From Cyanobacteriota bacterium (GTDB taxonomy: Bacteria > Cyanobacteriota > Cyanobacteriia > Cyanobacteriales > Microcoleaceae): a stretch of DNA of 39,961 nt. Position numbers and translations under genes: made by a program. A model generated the notes under the pieces. It ran no database searches. It worked only from the letters and a program-made list of their open reading frames with translations, and was not told the DNA's origin. The DNA is taken from positions 1 to 39,961 of the forward strand of contig JANYGO010000063.1 in NCBI GenBank assembly GCA_025362325.1, in the 5' to 3' direction. This document shows positions 16,868 through 25,748 of this stretch, in pieces; positions within the stretch are counted from its first letter, which is position 1; each line of letters opens with the position of its first letter.

Positions 16868-18184
16868 GTGAAAGTCACAAAACACCGAGACAAAATCCTT
16901 GAGGTACTGCGAGAGTGGTTTCGCATCCACAAACAGGGGCCCACCCTGGAAGAGTTGTGTACAGAAATGGCAATGCAGCCCCGTCAGAAAGCAACGGTGC
17001 AGCGGTGGTTGCAAACAATGCGAGGCATCGACGTGGAATGGGAAGACAATGCTGCGCGAAGTCTCCGGCTGCTTGCCCCTGAAGCAGAAGAACCCGAACT
17101 GCAAATATCCGTAACGGAAACCTTGCGGTATCTGGCGACGGGACTGACAGAGTGGGAAAAACGAGAACCCAGCAACGGATCGCACATCCCAACAGCCCTC
17201 CGCATCGGGATGTCCCGAATGTACTTAACATCTTTATTGCAAGGAGACGAACAAGTCCCCTCAAACCTGCCAGAATTTTTTGACTGGGCCAAAAATCCTG
17301 TTGTGGAGTGGAAACCTGCAACAGAAATTAAACACCTTTCAACCGATGTCACCCTCATCGAAGAGGGGGTAGTTTCCGACTTTGCCAAACAGTGGGAGGT
17401 TAAAGGTGTCGATGTAGAAAGGCAGGTACAAGAGAAAGTCCTGCAAGATGTCCTGGAATACTGTCGGGGACACCAACTCGCAGATGCTTATCGAACCTAT
17501 CGCAAACTAATTATCGATCGCCCCATCCTTCCCTACCCCGAATACCGCCGCCTCCTATCTTCATCCCAACTCAGACCTCTGCGCGAATTCTTATCACAAA
17601 CCTATGTCGATTTAGTCGATTTAGCAGAAGAAAACACCTATCATTTTTGTCCTCGCTGCAAGTATTTAATGCGCCGCCGAGATGGAATCCATAGCTGCCG
17701 AAACAAAAATTGCGAACAGCTAAGTGCCAAACTGCATCTCCCACCGCTGCGGCCAATTCCCAAACACGAGGCAGAAACTTGGAAAGCCGTTACCCCAGGC
17801 GTATATCGCTACGGAACAATCCCAGGAATTTGGGAAATTCAATTAGCAGAAAGTCTCACAAAATTGGGCATCCGCGTCACCCTGTGGCCGGAGATAGATG
17901 AATTTGACTTGCTGGTGGAATTTAGCAAGAAACTTAGCTGGGCGATCGATGTCAAAGATTGGGAATATCTCGACGAGGAACGCTTGCAGAAAGTGAAGTA
18001 CCGGTTTGATGCCACTGAAACCTTTATTGTGTTCCCAGACGAGCGAGAAGACAAACTGCGGATTAAAGTGGTACGCCAACAACTAGAACCAGAATTAGGT
18101 GGCGTGCGCTTAATGTTGATTGACGAAATCCTTTCCCAAGCTAAAAAAATTATGGAGGATAGAAACCGTGCGCGATCTTGCTAA
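16868..18184 (+). CDS. pPIWI-RE-associated PD-(D/E)xK nuclease with LexA-like winged helix
   Basis: A 438-residue first gene of the operon. Residues 5-72 resemble the LexA DNA-binding winged helix (RDKILEVLREWF, GPTLEELCTEM, KATVQRWLQTM, ARSLRLL). A helical middle follows. Residues 261-282 form a zinc ribbon, Cys261-x2-Cys264-x12-Cys277-x4-Cys282. The C-terminal domain (about 310-430) has the restriction-endonuclease core: Glu323 or Glu328 in GIWEIQLAESL, Asp347 in EFDLLVEF, and Asp361-Val-Lys363 in WAIDVKDW, so the nuclease looks intact. This arrangement matches the REase partner of pPIWI-RE proteins. The predicted role is cleavage of foreign DNA. Translation starts at GTG with AAGGGG 11 nt upstream. 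The stop overlaps the next gene by 17 nt. The family assignment rests on motifs and context, not on a search. Confidence 0.85.
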   Translation: MKVTKHRDKILEVLREWFRIHKQGPTLEELCTEMAMQPRQKATVQRWLQTMRGIDVEWEDNAARSLRLLAPEAEEPELQISVTETLRYLATGLTEWEKREPSNGSHIPTALRIGMSRMYLTSLLQGDEQVPSNLPEFFDWAKNPVVEWKPATEIKHLSTDVTLIEEGVVSDFAKQWEVKGVDVERQVQEKVLQDVLEYCRGHQLADAYRTYRKLIIDRPILPYPEYRRLLSSSQLRPLREFLSQTYVDLVDLAEENTYHFCPRCKYLMRRRDGIHSCRNKNCEQLSAKLHLPPLRPIPKHEAETWKAVTPGVYRYGTIPGIWEIQLAESLTKLGIRVTLWPEIDEFDLLVEFSKKLSWAIDVKDWEYLDEERLQKVKYRFDATETFIVFPDEREDKLRIKVVRQQLEPELGGVRLMLIDEILSQAKKIMEDRNRARSC

Positions 18185-21100
18185 ATGGAGTAAAAAACTG
18201 CGAGAAGCACTCCGCAACTCTGAGGACTTAAAAGTTGATGCGGCTTCTCGTATTTCCGACACTGATACCAAGGTACAGCAGCGAGAAATTGTCCGTCTTG
18301 CCCAACTGATTGCTGAAGTGGAATTAGGGCTAACACTGCTGAGGGAAATAGCTCCCGAAGAACCCGCAGCCTCAGTCTCAGCTTTACTTTCGGGATATAG
18401 GTTTCCGGTTGAAGCACTCTTAAATGATGCTAACTGGCTGCTGGTAAAAAAAGCTCGTTTTTATCTGGTACGGCGCAAAGGGAATCAATGGGAGCGATCG
18501 CTCTGTGAATACATCAACATTCCAGAAATTTTGAGAATATTCAGCTTAACAGACATCAGCGAAGTACCCCAATTAATTCCCTCAAGTACATACCCCCGCC
18601 GCTTGCAGCTATATCAGCAAACCCTATCAACAACCCCGCAGCACACAAAACGAAAAACCAAACTAGCAACTCCTGGGTATTGGTATGCCAAAATTTCCCA
18701 CAAAGGTAACTCTCCCGCTGAGGTTCCTATCAATATTCCTCAAGCTGTGGCTAATCTTGCACCATCGCCGCAGGTATCTTTTCACCGCACGCGCAATCAA
18801 AACAATCCTTCTCATACCGTCACCCTAGAAGAGTTGCTGATTTCAGCCCAGGAAATGGATTGTAAACTGGCTGAATCGGGTTACAGCCAAGAAAACTATC
18901 ACCGTCGCCTTCGAGGAATTGCCTTGCGGTTGTACGACGCATCAACCGATGATTTTTCCCCTGGTAGCAAACTGAAACTAGAGCAACTCGTCCACATTGT
19001 CGGTTTATTGAACGTTGGCAAATCCACACTGTTAGAAGTTCTGATTTACCATTTGGCATCACAGGGATATCGCTGCGGCTTAATTGTTAATGATGTTGTT
19101 GCACAGGTGCGCCTCGCATCCTTGTTTTGGCACGGAATGGGCATTTCTGCGGCTCCCGTACTGGGGAGCGATCGCTCTCAACATTTAGAAAAAGTTTACG
19201 AACCGATTCTGGCAACAATGGGCGAAGAAATTGCACAAGGAGCCATTCATCCCGCGTGGCGCTGGTTTAGTTTTGTTTGTCCTTTATTAGCTTTAGTTCA
19301 GTCAGAAGATAAGTGGGAATTTGGATCGGAACCATGCCACAATCTTTACCAAAAAGTGACCGCAAACCCAAAGGAAAAAGCAATAGACAGTGAAGACTTA
19401 GAAGATTGGGAAGAAAGGGATACAGAAGATAAATATACCTGTCCTTTTTATTATAAGTGTCCGCGCCACCAACTAGAACGAGACATCGCTCAATCTTTCG
19501 TGTGGGTGCTAACAACCGCCAGCTTCATTCATACCCGCGTTTCCCGTCAGGGCTTTGACGAAAATCTTACTTTTGCTGAAGCTGTTTACCGCGAATGCCA
19601 CTTTCTCTTTGTTGACGAAGCCGATCGGGTACAGGTGCAATTTGACGAAGCTTTTGCACCGGATGAAGTGTTAGTCGATGCTTCGGGAAACTCATTATTA
19701 AATAAACTGGGAATTAAATTTGCCACTGCTATTTACAATTCCGATCGCCGCAGCATGGCGGCTGAATTAGTTGCGGCAGCAAAGAAAGCGAACGACTACG
19801 CTCAAATTGCTGCTGACATCATCCTTCCAAAACTGCACAACCAATCCGAACTCGTGGAATGGTTGGGTTCAACTCCCTTCACGGGCCGTTCTGTATTTGC
19901 CCGCATTATCCGAGACATCCTCGAACCTCCACCGGAGACAGAAAATAGTGAACCCAAAACTAAATTTACCCGCAAAGAACGCAGTCAGCAGCGGCGAAAC
20001 TTGATTGAAGCTGGTTTGCCGCCCTTTGAGGAACGCCAGCGCCGCAAACAGGTAATGCAGACAGTAGAGAATTTTTTGCAAGCACCTCTCAACCGCCGCC
20101 AAGGAGGAGAACTTTCAGATATTGCCTTTACCTTGTTGAGTGCAGAAAGCGAGACTTTGGCATTAGCTGAAGTAGCTAATTGGCTAAACAGATGGCTTGA
20201 ATCTTTGGGGATTTCTATTGCCGATAAAACTAAGTTTGCTGAAGTCTCGCGCCACTTGTACTTTGCAGTTCTCGTGGCTGTGCTGACTAATCGGTTAGGC
20301 TTTTTGGTAGACCATTTGACCGCCTTAATGGGAACGCGCGTTATCGATTTGCACGACACCAGTCTTTCCCTAGTGTATCGCCCGCCCCGCGACTATCTGC
20401 CGGTGCTGCCATCTGCACCTGTGGGGAATATTTTGGGCTTCAAATATACGCCCGATCGCAGCAGTAGAGGCGGCAAATTGGAGTATTTTCGCTATGTTGG
20501 AGTCGGTCGCGATTTACTGCTGAATTTCCCCACTATTTTTGCTGTTGACGGTTGGGATGGCCCTCATACAGTGCTGATTTCAGGCACTAGCTACGCTCCT
20601 GGTGCTCCGGCTTATCACATTCGTCAAAAACCTACTGTATTGTTAGAACCTGCCTCTAACAATCACCAAGCTGGCGATGCTGGAATTGCCGAGAGTGAGT
20701 TTTTCTTCACACCGCAGCAGAATGCTGTTGGAAATGATATCGCCCTATCGGGATTGCCTCCTGCTGCGCGGAAAAAAGCAGCAAAGGAGATGGTTGAGGC
20801 TGTCTGTAACAGACCGGGAAAAGCTAATAGCTTTCTCGATCGCCTATTTGAGACGTTAACAGATAAGGGACAGCAAGACCCGCAGCGTTGGGGCGATCGC
20901 AAACGCCTTTTACTCATCGTTAACAGCTACGACGAAGCTGCACAAGTTGAGTCAGTTTTGAAACCAATTTACCGCATAGAAAATATTGACGGAATTAAAG
21001 TTCTCCGCCGCGACAATGCTCCTGCTGACTTAAGCGGGATTCGCCGGGGTAAAATTCGGGATTTAAACAAACTTCCCACTGAGATTGTAATTGCACCTTT

Positions 21101-21692
21101 AATGGCTTTAGAACGCGGTCACAATATCCTCAACGATAACCGGATAGCAGCATTTGGAGCAGCGGTATTTTTGAGCAGACCGATGCCAGTCCCCGATGAC
21201 TGGCAAACCACCGTCTGGCAACTCAACAATTGGGCGCTGGAAAATTGCTCAAATTTCACTTTGTACGAGCCAATTCTGCGGCGCGGCGACACTCTAACCC
21301 TGGCAAATGTTCACAGTGAATTTTACAGATATGCAGTAGACAAGATGCTCGATTTGAACTGTCGGGCGATGTCTTTCAAACAGTTGACTGATGATGAACG
21401 CTCTGTACTTTGTTGGACTCAATTAGTGAGTATCTGGCAAATCATCGGGCGTTTGGTGCGGGGTGGCGTTCCTTGCATTGTTCACTTCCTAGATGTCAAA
21501 TTCGCCCCGAAATCAGCCCAAGGTGAAATCGACAGCGTTGCTACCTCGCTTTTGGCGGGAATTATCAAAGAACTTCAACACTCGGTTGAGGGGGAAGCAA
21601 AACGACCCTGTGACAGAACCCTCGCGCGATCGCTCTACGGAGCTTTCTTAAACGCACTCCAAGAAACAAAGGAATTACACTATGACATTTAA
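18168..21692 (+). CDS. DinG/XPD-like helicase of the pPIWI-RE island
   Basis: A large SF2 helicase of 1174 residues from the GTG at 18168, chosen because GGAGG lies at 18154-18158; a longer frame from 18120 has no such signal. Residues 1-270 are an unrecognised N-terminal region that may be specific to pPIWI-RE islands. Walker A is GLLNVGKST (279-287, Lys285). Four cysteines (371, 390, 425, 431) sit between Walker A and the DEAD box, as in the iron-sulphur domain of XPD/DinG. The Walker B box is VDEADRVQ (Asp483-Asp486). Motif VI is QIIGRLVRGG (1091-1100, Arg1095 and Arg1098). DinG enzymes unwind DNA and RNA-DNA hybrids with 5'-3' polarity, so it could open R-loops for the PIWI protein. It overlaps both neighbours (17 and 11 nt). 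A region at about residues 560-830 (from KANDYAQIAADIILPKL) is also unassigned. Confidence 0.85.
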   Translation: MRDLAKWSKKLREALRNSEDLKVDAASRISDTDTKVQQREIVRLAQLIAEVELGLTLLREIAPEEPAASVSALLSGYRFPVEALLNDANWLLVKKARFYLVRRKGNQWERSLCEYINIPEILRIFSLTDISEVPQLIPSSTYPRRLQLYQQTLSTTPQHTKRKTKLATPGYWYAKISHKGNSPAEVPINIPQAVANLAPSPQVSFHRTRNQNNPSHTVTLEELLISAQEMDCKLAESGYSQENYHRRLRGIALRLYDASTDDFSPGSKLKLEQLVHIVGLLNVGKSTLLEVLIYHLASQGYRCGLIVNDVVAQVRLASLFWHGMGISAAPVLGSDRSQHLEKVYEPILATMGEEIAQGAIHPAWRWFSFVCPLLALVQSEDKWEFGSEPCHNLYQKVTANPKEKAIDSEDLEDWEERDTEDKYTCPFYYKCPRHQLERDIAQSFVWVLTTASFIHTRVSRQGFDENLTFAEAVYRECHFLFVDEADRVQVQFDEAFAPDEVLVDASGNSLLNKLGIKFATAIYNSDRRSMAAELVAAAKKANDYAQIAADIILPKLHNQSELVEWLGSTPFTGRSVFARIIRDILEPPPETENSEPKTKFTRKERSQQRRNLIEAGLPPFEERQRRKQVMQTVENFLQAPLNRRQGGELSDIAFTLLSAESETLALAEVANWLNRWLESLGISIADKTKFAEVSRHLYFAVLVAVLTNRLGFLVDHLTALMGTRVIDLHDTSLSLVYRPPRDYLPVLPSAPVGNILGFKYTPDRSSRGGKLEYFRYVGVGRDLLLNFPTIFAVDGWDGPHTVLISGTSYAPGAPAYHIRQKPTVLLEPASNNHQAGDAGIAESEFFFTPQQNAVGNDIALSGLPPAARKKAAKEMVEAVCNRPGKANSFLDRLFETLTDKGQQDPQRWGDRKRLLLIVNSYDEAAQVESVLKPIYRIENIDGIKVLRRDNAPADLSGIRRGKIRDLNKLPTEIVIAPLMALERGHNILNDNRIAAFGAAVFLSRPMPVPDDWQTTVWQLNNWALENCSNFTLYEPILRRGDTLTLANVHSEFYRYAVDKMLDLNCRAMSFKQLTDDERSVLCWTQLVSIWQIIGRLVRGGVPCIVHFLDVKFAPKSAQGEIDSVATSLLAGIIKELQHSVEGEAKRPCDRTLARSLYGAFLNALQETKELHYDI

Positions 21693-24486
21693 TACCATTC
21701 TCCCCGGAGCCTGGGAACTGACTCAGGACTTGGAATGCAATCTCTGTTCCCTAATTGTTCCTACTGCATGGCAGCAAGTTGCTAAATCTCTGGCACAAAA
21801 GCGAGTTAAACTGCTTGGGGGTTATCCATCTGTGCCCGTGTATTCGCTCGATCGCATGATAGCGGCCAGTTTCCCAAAAATTATCCAGACGGTGCGTTAT
21901 GGCTGGCAGCATCCGGGTGCAACTTGGCTGTTTGCAACAGAAAAAGCTGAACTTTATGATTTGTCAGAATTCATCAAAGATTGGCTTCGAGAAGAATTTA
22001 GCGAGGCTTTGGGAGAGGCGGAAGTAGATTCCTGTCTCGAAAAGCTAGATAATCGAGCTTGGCAGTGGAAAGAGCCTCAAACTTATTCTCTGCTGCGCCC
22101 GCCAGAAAATCAATATGATGAGATCCGTTTCCAAGCAATTCCCGATTACCTAGCTGTTGAATTTCTCAAAAATCCTCAAGTCTGCTTTGGTGAAAACGAT
22201 CGCTATCAACTAACCTTCTACCGAGTTGTCAGCCTCAATAAGGGTGCTGAACTGATGTCGTGGCCTCCCCATTCGGTGTCCCTGATTGAGAAAAACGAAC
22301 AAGTCAGTACAGCAGATATCTCATTTGTCATCCGTTTTAAGCTGCAAACAGTTCCTTGGCGTCGGCAACCCATTATTTACCACCAACTTTCAATTCGGCG
22401 GTGGATTGTAGAACAAAAAGAGAGTCTGCCGTACCGAGGAGCCACTGCCTTTATTGGCGATAATCGCCGATGGTTAGATGGTGTGCGACAACCGTTCTGT
22501 TTTATGCCTTTGCCTGTGAAAAAGCGTCCAGGTGGAGAACCGCTGTGGCCTAGAGCCGTCAGCGAGTTACTTCTGATCAATGACTCCCCACTTCCCGACC
22601 CAAAAGAGTTAGTTAAACAGCCAAAGCACAATTGGTCTGCGTTTGGCCAAGAACCGGAGGGAATACAAATAGCCATTGCATACGACACTCGGCATTCCGG
22701 GAATGCACCTTGTTTGCCCGGTGTCAGTCCGCTGGATTTAGCAAGTATCGATCGGGCAATTCAAAATCAGATCGAGCAATCTAATTTCCCTATTAAACGA
22801 GTGGGTAAAGCAAAAAAGATATCAGGCAGATCCTTGCCTTTCTGGGAGCCTGGACAACCCAAAAAGAGAGGGGATAAGTCACCTAAAAACCCTGATGATT
22901 TATCTACCCCTATGCTGCGACCCAAAATTGCTGCACCGGCTGTATTTAGTTCCGCCGAAAATCCTCTGCATACAATACTTATCCTCTGGGAAACCAAAGG
23001 ATGTCGAGATGCACTCATTTCTGAAATCTGTAAGTTACTTTCTTTATCACCGAAAGCAGAATCTCAGATTTATAACTTAGAAGTACAAGGGGAAGAAACT
23101 ATCTATGAAGGCTCATTAGGTGGTCTGCTAATTAAAACTCAGCACGTTCAAGATTTGACACAGAGACTTGATGTAAAAACTTCCTCATTCAAAGGCAACA
23201 GCCGCCAACAACAGCGCATTAATTTAATCGATGAGCGCGTATCTCAGATTGTTTCATCTCTCCCTCAATCTCAAGGAATATCGGGTGCATTAATTGAAAT
23301 AAAGCCTAAAAAATCCTTCTTTCCATCGGAGTCCGATCCAAAGTTAGCATTAAGAATTGGGGCAATGAAGGCTGGCTATGTCAACCAACACATTCACGCA
23401 GTAACGGCTCATAATAAAAAGGGTGAAGAATATAAAATTAGAAATTCCCCCAATCGAGTACAAAAAGCTGTATCGGATTTATGGCGGCAATTAGGGATTC
23501 TGCCTGCTCCGATAATTGACCCAGAAAAGGATGGCATCGATCCGAATTTGTGGCTAACGTGCTTCCGTGTCCTGCGTCGAACTCGAAAAACAACGGCTAG
23601 CAATACCCCTGCTACTGTTGCATTAATGGTGCGAGTTAATCCAGTCACAGGAATCGTACAAGTTACCACCCCTTCTTTATTCCCTACATGGGTATCGTAT
23701 CCAGTCGGACTTAGATACCTGATTAATGAAAAATGGGACTCGGATTCCGATATTGGTGAAATCACGAGCGATATCGGCGAAGGACAGCAGTCTAGCGACA
23801 AAAAAGGCGAACAACAGTTTCTCAATAAATTCGTTGCTGACTGTTTGAGAGATTGCCTAAAAACCCCGATAGAAAAGGATAAACTACCCCGCCTACTATT
23901 TCTAGCAGAAGCGCAAAATGCTCGAAAAATGCTGGCGTGGCTGCAAAACCCCAAATTACCTGCCAACAATTTACCAGATGAACTAAAACGGCACATGACA
24001 GAATCTGAACAAAATCGTCTGTGGGTTGTGCGGGCGCGAATTGTAGTTAACGGTGAAGTTCCTGCTTGTATTGTTAAGGATTCTCCAGGTAGCAGAACCA
24101 GCGGTTTATTCTGTTGGGATGGTGTGTGTGATGGCCCAGAAAATGCGCTTTACCTAAGCATGAGGAAGCTGTTAACTACTGAACAAGGTACAAGCACATT
24201 GCAGAAGAAGCAGTCTCGGCTCGATAATGGCAGCACACAAGCTGGAAACCCCAAACCTTTAGAGATAGCCGTTGTTCATTCGCCAGGAATTGAGGGCAGC
24301 AAATTAGCTTGTTTCGTCCACAATCTTAGAGACCGCTGGCCGTATTTTGCGGATGAAGTTTCTCTGCCGTTCCCATTTCCCTTTGCCACTTTAGCCAAAG
24401 AGTATGCGGTGAGTGCTAAAGATCGGGTCGCATTAGAGGAGTCAGAGGAATCTGAGGAGCCAGAAGACCTAGAAAACTCTGACTAA
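21682..24486 (+). CDS. pPIWI-RE family protein (divergent prokaryotic PIWI)
   Basis: A 934-residue protein matching, by memory of the family, the pPIWI-RE module. An N-terminal plus MID-like region lies at about 1-480 and an RNase H-like PIWI domain at about 530-915. The PIWI part begins GALIEIKPKKSFF with Glu539, then DPKLALRIGAMKAGYVNQHI (552-571), which is the most characteristic block. RLLFLAEAQNARKML (Glu743), FCWDGVCDG (Asp813, Asp817) and a C-terminal PFPFATLAKEYA follow. The position of the first acidic residue is Glu rather than the Asp of classical Argonautes, so cleavage activity is uncertain. Family members are proposed to bind a guide strand. A charged insert lies at 690-715 and an acidic tail (EESEESEEPEDLENSD) ends the protein. 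The ATG overlaps the helicase by 11 nt, with AAAGGAA upstream. Confidence 0.82.
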   Translation: MTFNTILPGAWELTQDLECNLCSLIVPTAWQQVAKSLAQKRVKLLGGYPSVPVYSLDRMIAASFPKIIQTVRYGWQHPGATWLFATEKAELYDLSEFIKDWLREEFSEALGEAEVDSCLEKLDNRAWQWKEPQTYSLLRPPENQYDEIRFQAIPDYLAVEFLKNPQVCFGENDRYQLTFYRVVSLNKGAELMSWPPHSVSLIEKNEQVSTADISFVIRFKLQTVPWRRQPIIYHQLSIRRWIVEQKESLPYRGATAFIGDNRRWLDGVRQPFCFMPLPVKKRPGGEPLWPRAVSELLLINDSPLPDPKELVKQPKHNWSAFGQEPEGIQIAIAYDTRHSGNAPCLPGVSPLDLASIDRAIQNQIEQSNFPIKRVGKAKKISGRSLPFWEPGQPKKRGDKSPKNPDDLSTPMLRPKIAAPAVFSSAENPLHTILILWETKGCRDALISEICKLLSLSPKAESQIYNLEVQGEETIYEGSLGGLLIKTQHVQDLTQRLDVKTSSFKGNSRQQQRINLIDERVSQIVSSLPQSQGISGALIEIKPKKSFFPSESDPKLALRIGAMKAGYVNQHIHAVTAHNKKGEEYKIRNSPNRVQKAVSDLWRQLGILPAPIIDPEKDGIDPNLWLTCFRVLRRTRKTTASNTPATVALMVRVNPVTGIVQVTTPSLFPTWVSYPVGLRYLINEKWDSDSDIGEITSDIGEGQQSSDKKGEQQFLNKFVADCLRDCLKTPIEKDKLPRLLFLAEAQNARKMLAWLQNPKLPANNLPDELKRHMTESEQNRLWVVRARIVVNGEVPACIVKDSPGSRTSGLFCWDGVCDGPENALYLSMRKLLTTEQGTSTLQKKQSRLDNGSTQAGNPKPLEIAVVHSPGIEGSKLACFVHNLRDRWPYFADEVSLPFPFPFATLAKEYAVSAKDRVALEESEESEEPEDLENSD

Positions 24487-24500
24487 TATCTGTGAATTTA

Positions 24501-25667
24501 CTAGCGCGAGGCTGCCCGTCCCAACAACAATCCTCCGATTCCTAAGCCAAATGCGATCGGCAGCCAAGCCGACAGTATCGGTGTCAAAACAGCTTTCACG
24601 CCCATCGAACTGGTGATGAAAGAGAATACATAGTAAGTGAAAATCACCACCACACTAATACCAAAACTCGTGCCTTTGCCGGAGCGGCGCGGTTGAGTTC
24701 CCAAAGCTGCTCCCACTAAACCAAATACTAGGCACACGAAAGGAAAAGCATATTTTTCTTGAATTCGCACCTTGAGTTTGCGAATTTGCGGTGCGTCGCC
24801 GCTGTTTTTAATGATTTCCAAACGCTCTAAAGCTTGGGCAATGTTCATTTCCTTGAAATCTCGGACTCTTGCAGCTAAATCTAAGGGCGTGCGGGGGAGT
24901 TGCAACTGCTGGTGTTGGAATCTAACTATATTGCGGTAAGAGCCGTCTGGAGCTACTAGATAAGCGGTACCGTTGAAAAAATCCCAGGTGTTTTCTGAGG
25001 GATTCCAAGTAGCTGATTCTGAAGAAACGATTTGATTGAGACCTGGGGTGGAGCGATCGATAATTGTTAAACCTTTCATTTGCTGGCCGTCAAATTGTTC
25101 TGCATAAAAAAAGCGGGACAGGGTTTCTTCACCGCCTTTTTCTGGTTTGCTAAATTCTGTGTAGATAATATTTCGATCTTGAAATGTGGGTTTTTCTCGC
25201 TTCAAGGCTCTGTCTAAAGTTAATGTAGCTCTGTAGCTGGCGGCGGGTACGACTAACTCTTGCAAACCAAAGGTGAAGCCGGCAACGATTAAGCTCATAA
25301 TTACTGCTGGCATTATCAAGCGGTAAACGCTAACTCCGCAACTGCGAAGGGCGATGAGTTCGCTGTCGCTGGACATTCGGCTGTATGTCATTAAGGTTGC
25401 TAGCAGCATTGACATGGGGAAAGCCAATACTACGAAGTACGGAATTTGCAGTAGAAAAATTTCGAGGGCGGCGCCGTAGGGGAGACCTGATTCTGCTACT
25501 CTGCGGACTAATTCAAATAAGGCTCCAACGGTGACGGCGACTGAGGTAAATAGTCCGACGCCAAAGAGAAATGGGCCGATGAGTTCTTTGGTAATGTACC
25601 AGTCCATTACTGAAATTCTCGGCAGCCAGTTGAGGGGATTGAATGATTTGGAGATTGCTATTTTCAT
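24501..25667 (-). CDS. LptF/LptG family permease
   Basis: A 388-residue inner-membrane protein of the YjgP/YjgQ (LptF/LptG) family, the transmembrane part of the LptB2FG transporter that extracts lipopolysaccharide. It shows the family pattern of three N-terminal helices (GPFLFGVGLFTSVAVTVGAL, IFLLQIPYFVVLAFPMSMLL, IMPAVIMSLIVAGFTFGL), a periplasmic beta-jellyroll of about 180 residues, and three C-terminal helices. The motif MSMLLATLMTYSRMSSDSELIALRSCG is the conserved coupling region. Cyanobacteria commonly have one such protein acting as a homodimer. lptB lies 81 nt upstream on the same strand, then lptA, a conserved order. Its stop is 14 nt from the end of the convergent pPIWI-RE operon. 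Confidence 0.92.
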   Translation of the reverse strand: MKIAISKSFNPLNWLPRISVMDWYITKELIGPFLFGVGLFTSVAVTVGALFELVRRVAESGLPYGAALEIFLLQIPYFVVLAFPMSMLLATLMTYSRMSSDSELIALRSCGVSVYRLIMPAVIMSLIVAGFTFGLQELVVPAASYRATLTLDRALKREKPTFQDRNIIYTEFSKPEKGGEETLSRFFYAEQFDGQQMKGLTIIDRSTPGLNQIVSSESATWNPSENTWDFFNGTAYLVAPDGSYRNIVRFQHQQLQLPRTPLDLAARVRDFKEMNIAQALERLEIIKNSGDAPQIRKLKVRIQEKYAFPFVCLVFGLVGAALGTQPRRSGKGTSFGISVVVIFTYYVFSFITSSMGVKAVLTPILSAWLPIAFGLGIGGLLLGRAASR

Positions 25668-25748
25668 AGTTTGGCGTTTTTGCGGTTTGCTCCTTAAGCT
25701 AAATTTTAAATTTTAAATTCTCAAATTTTGCTTTCTGCTTTTAAAAGA

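Noticed and set aside
18120..18167. Longer start for the island helicase
   Set aside because: The first 16 codons lie inside the nuclease gene and lack a ribosome-binding site, whereas GGAGG sits ten nt before the GTG at 18168.
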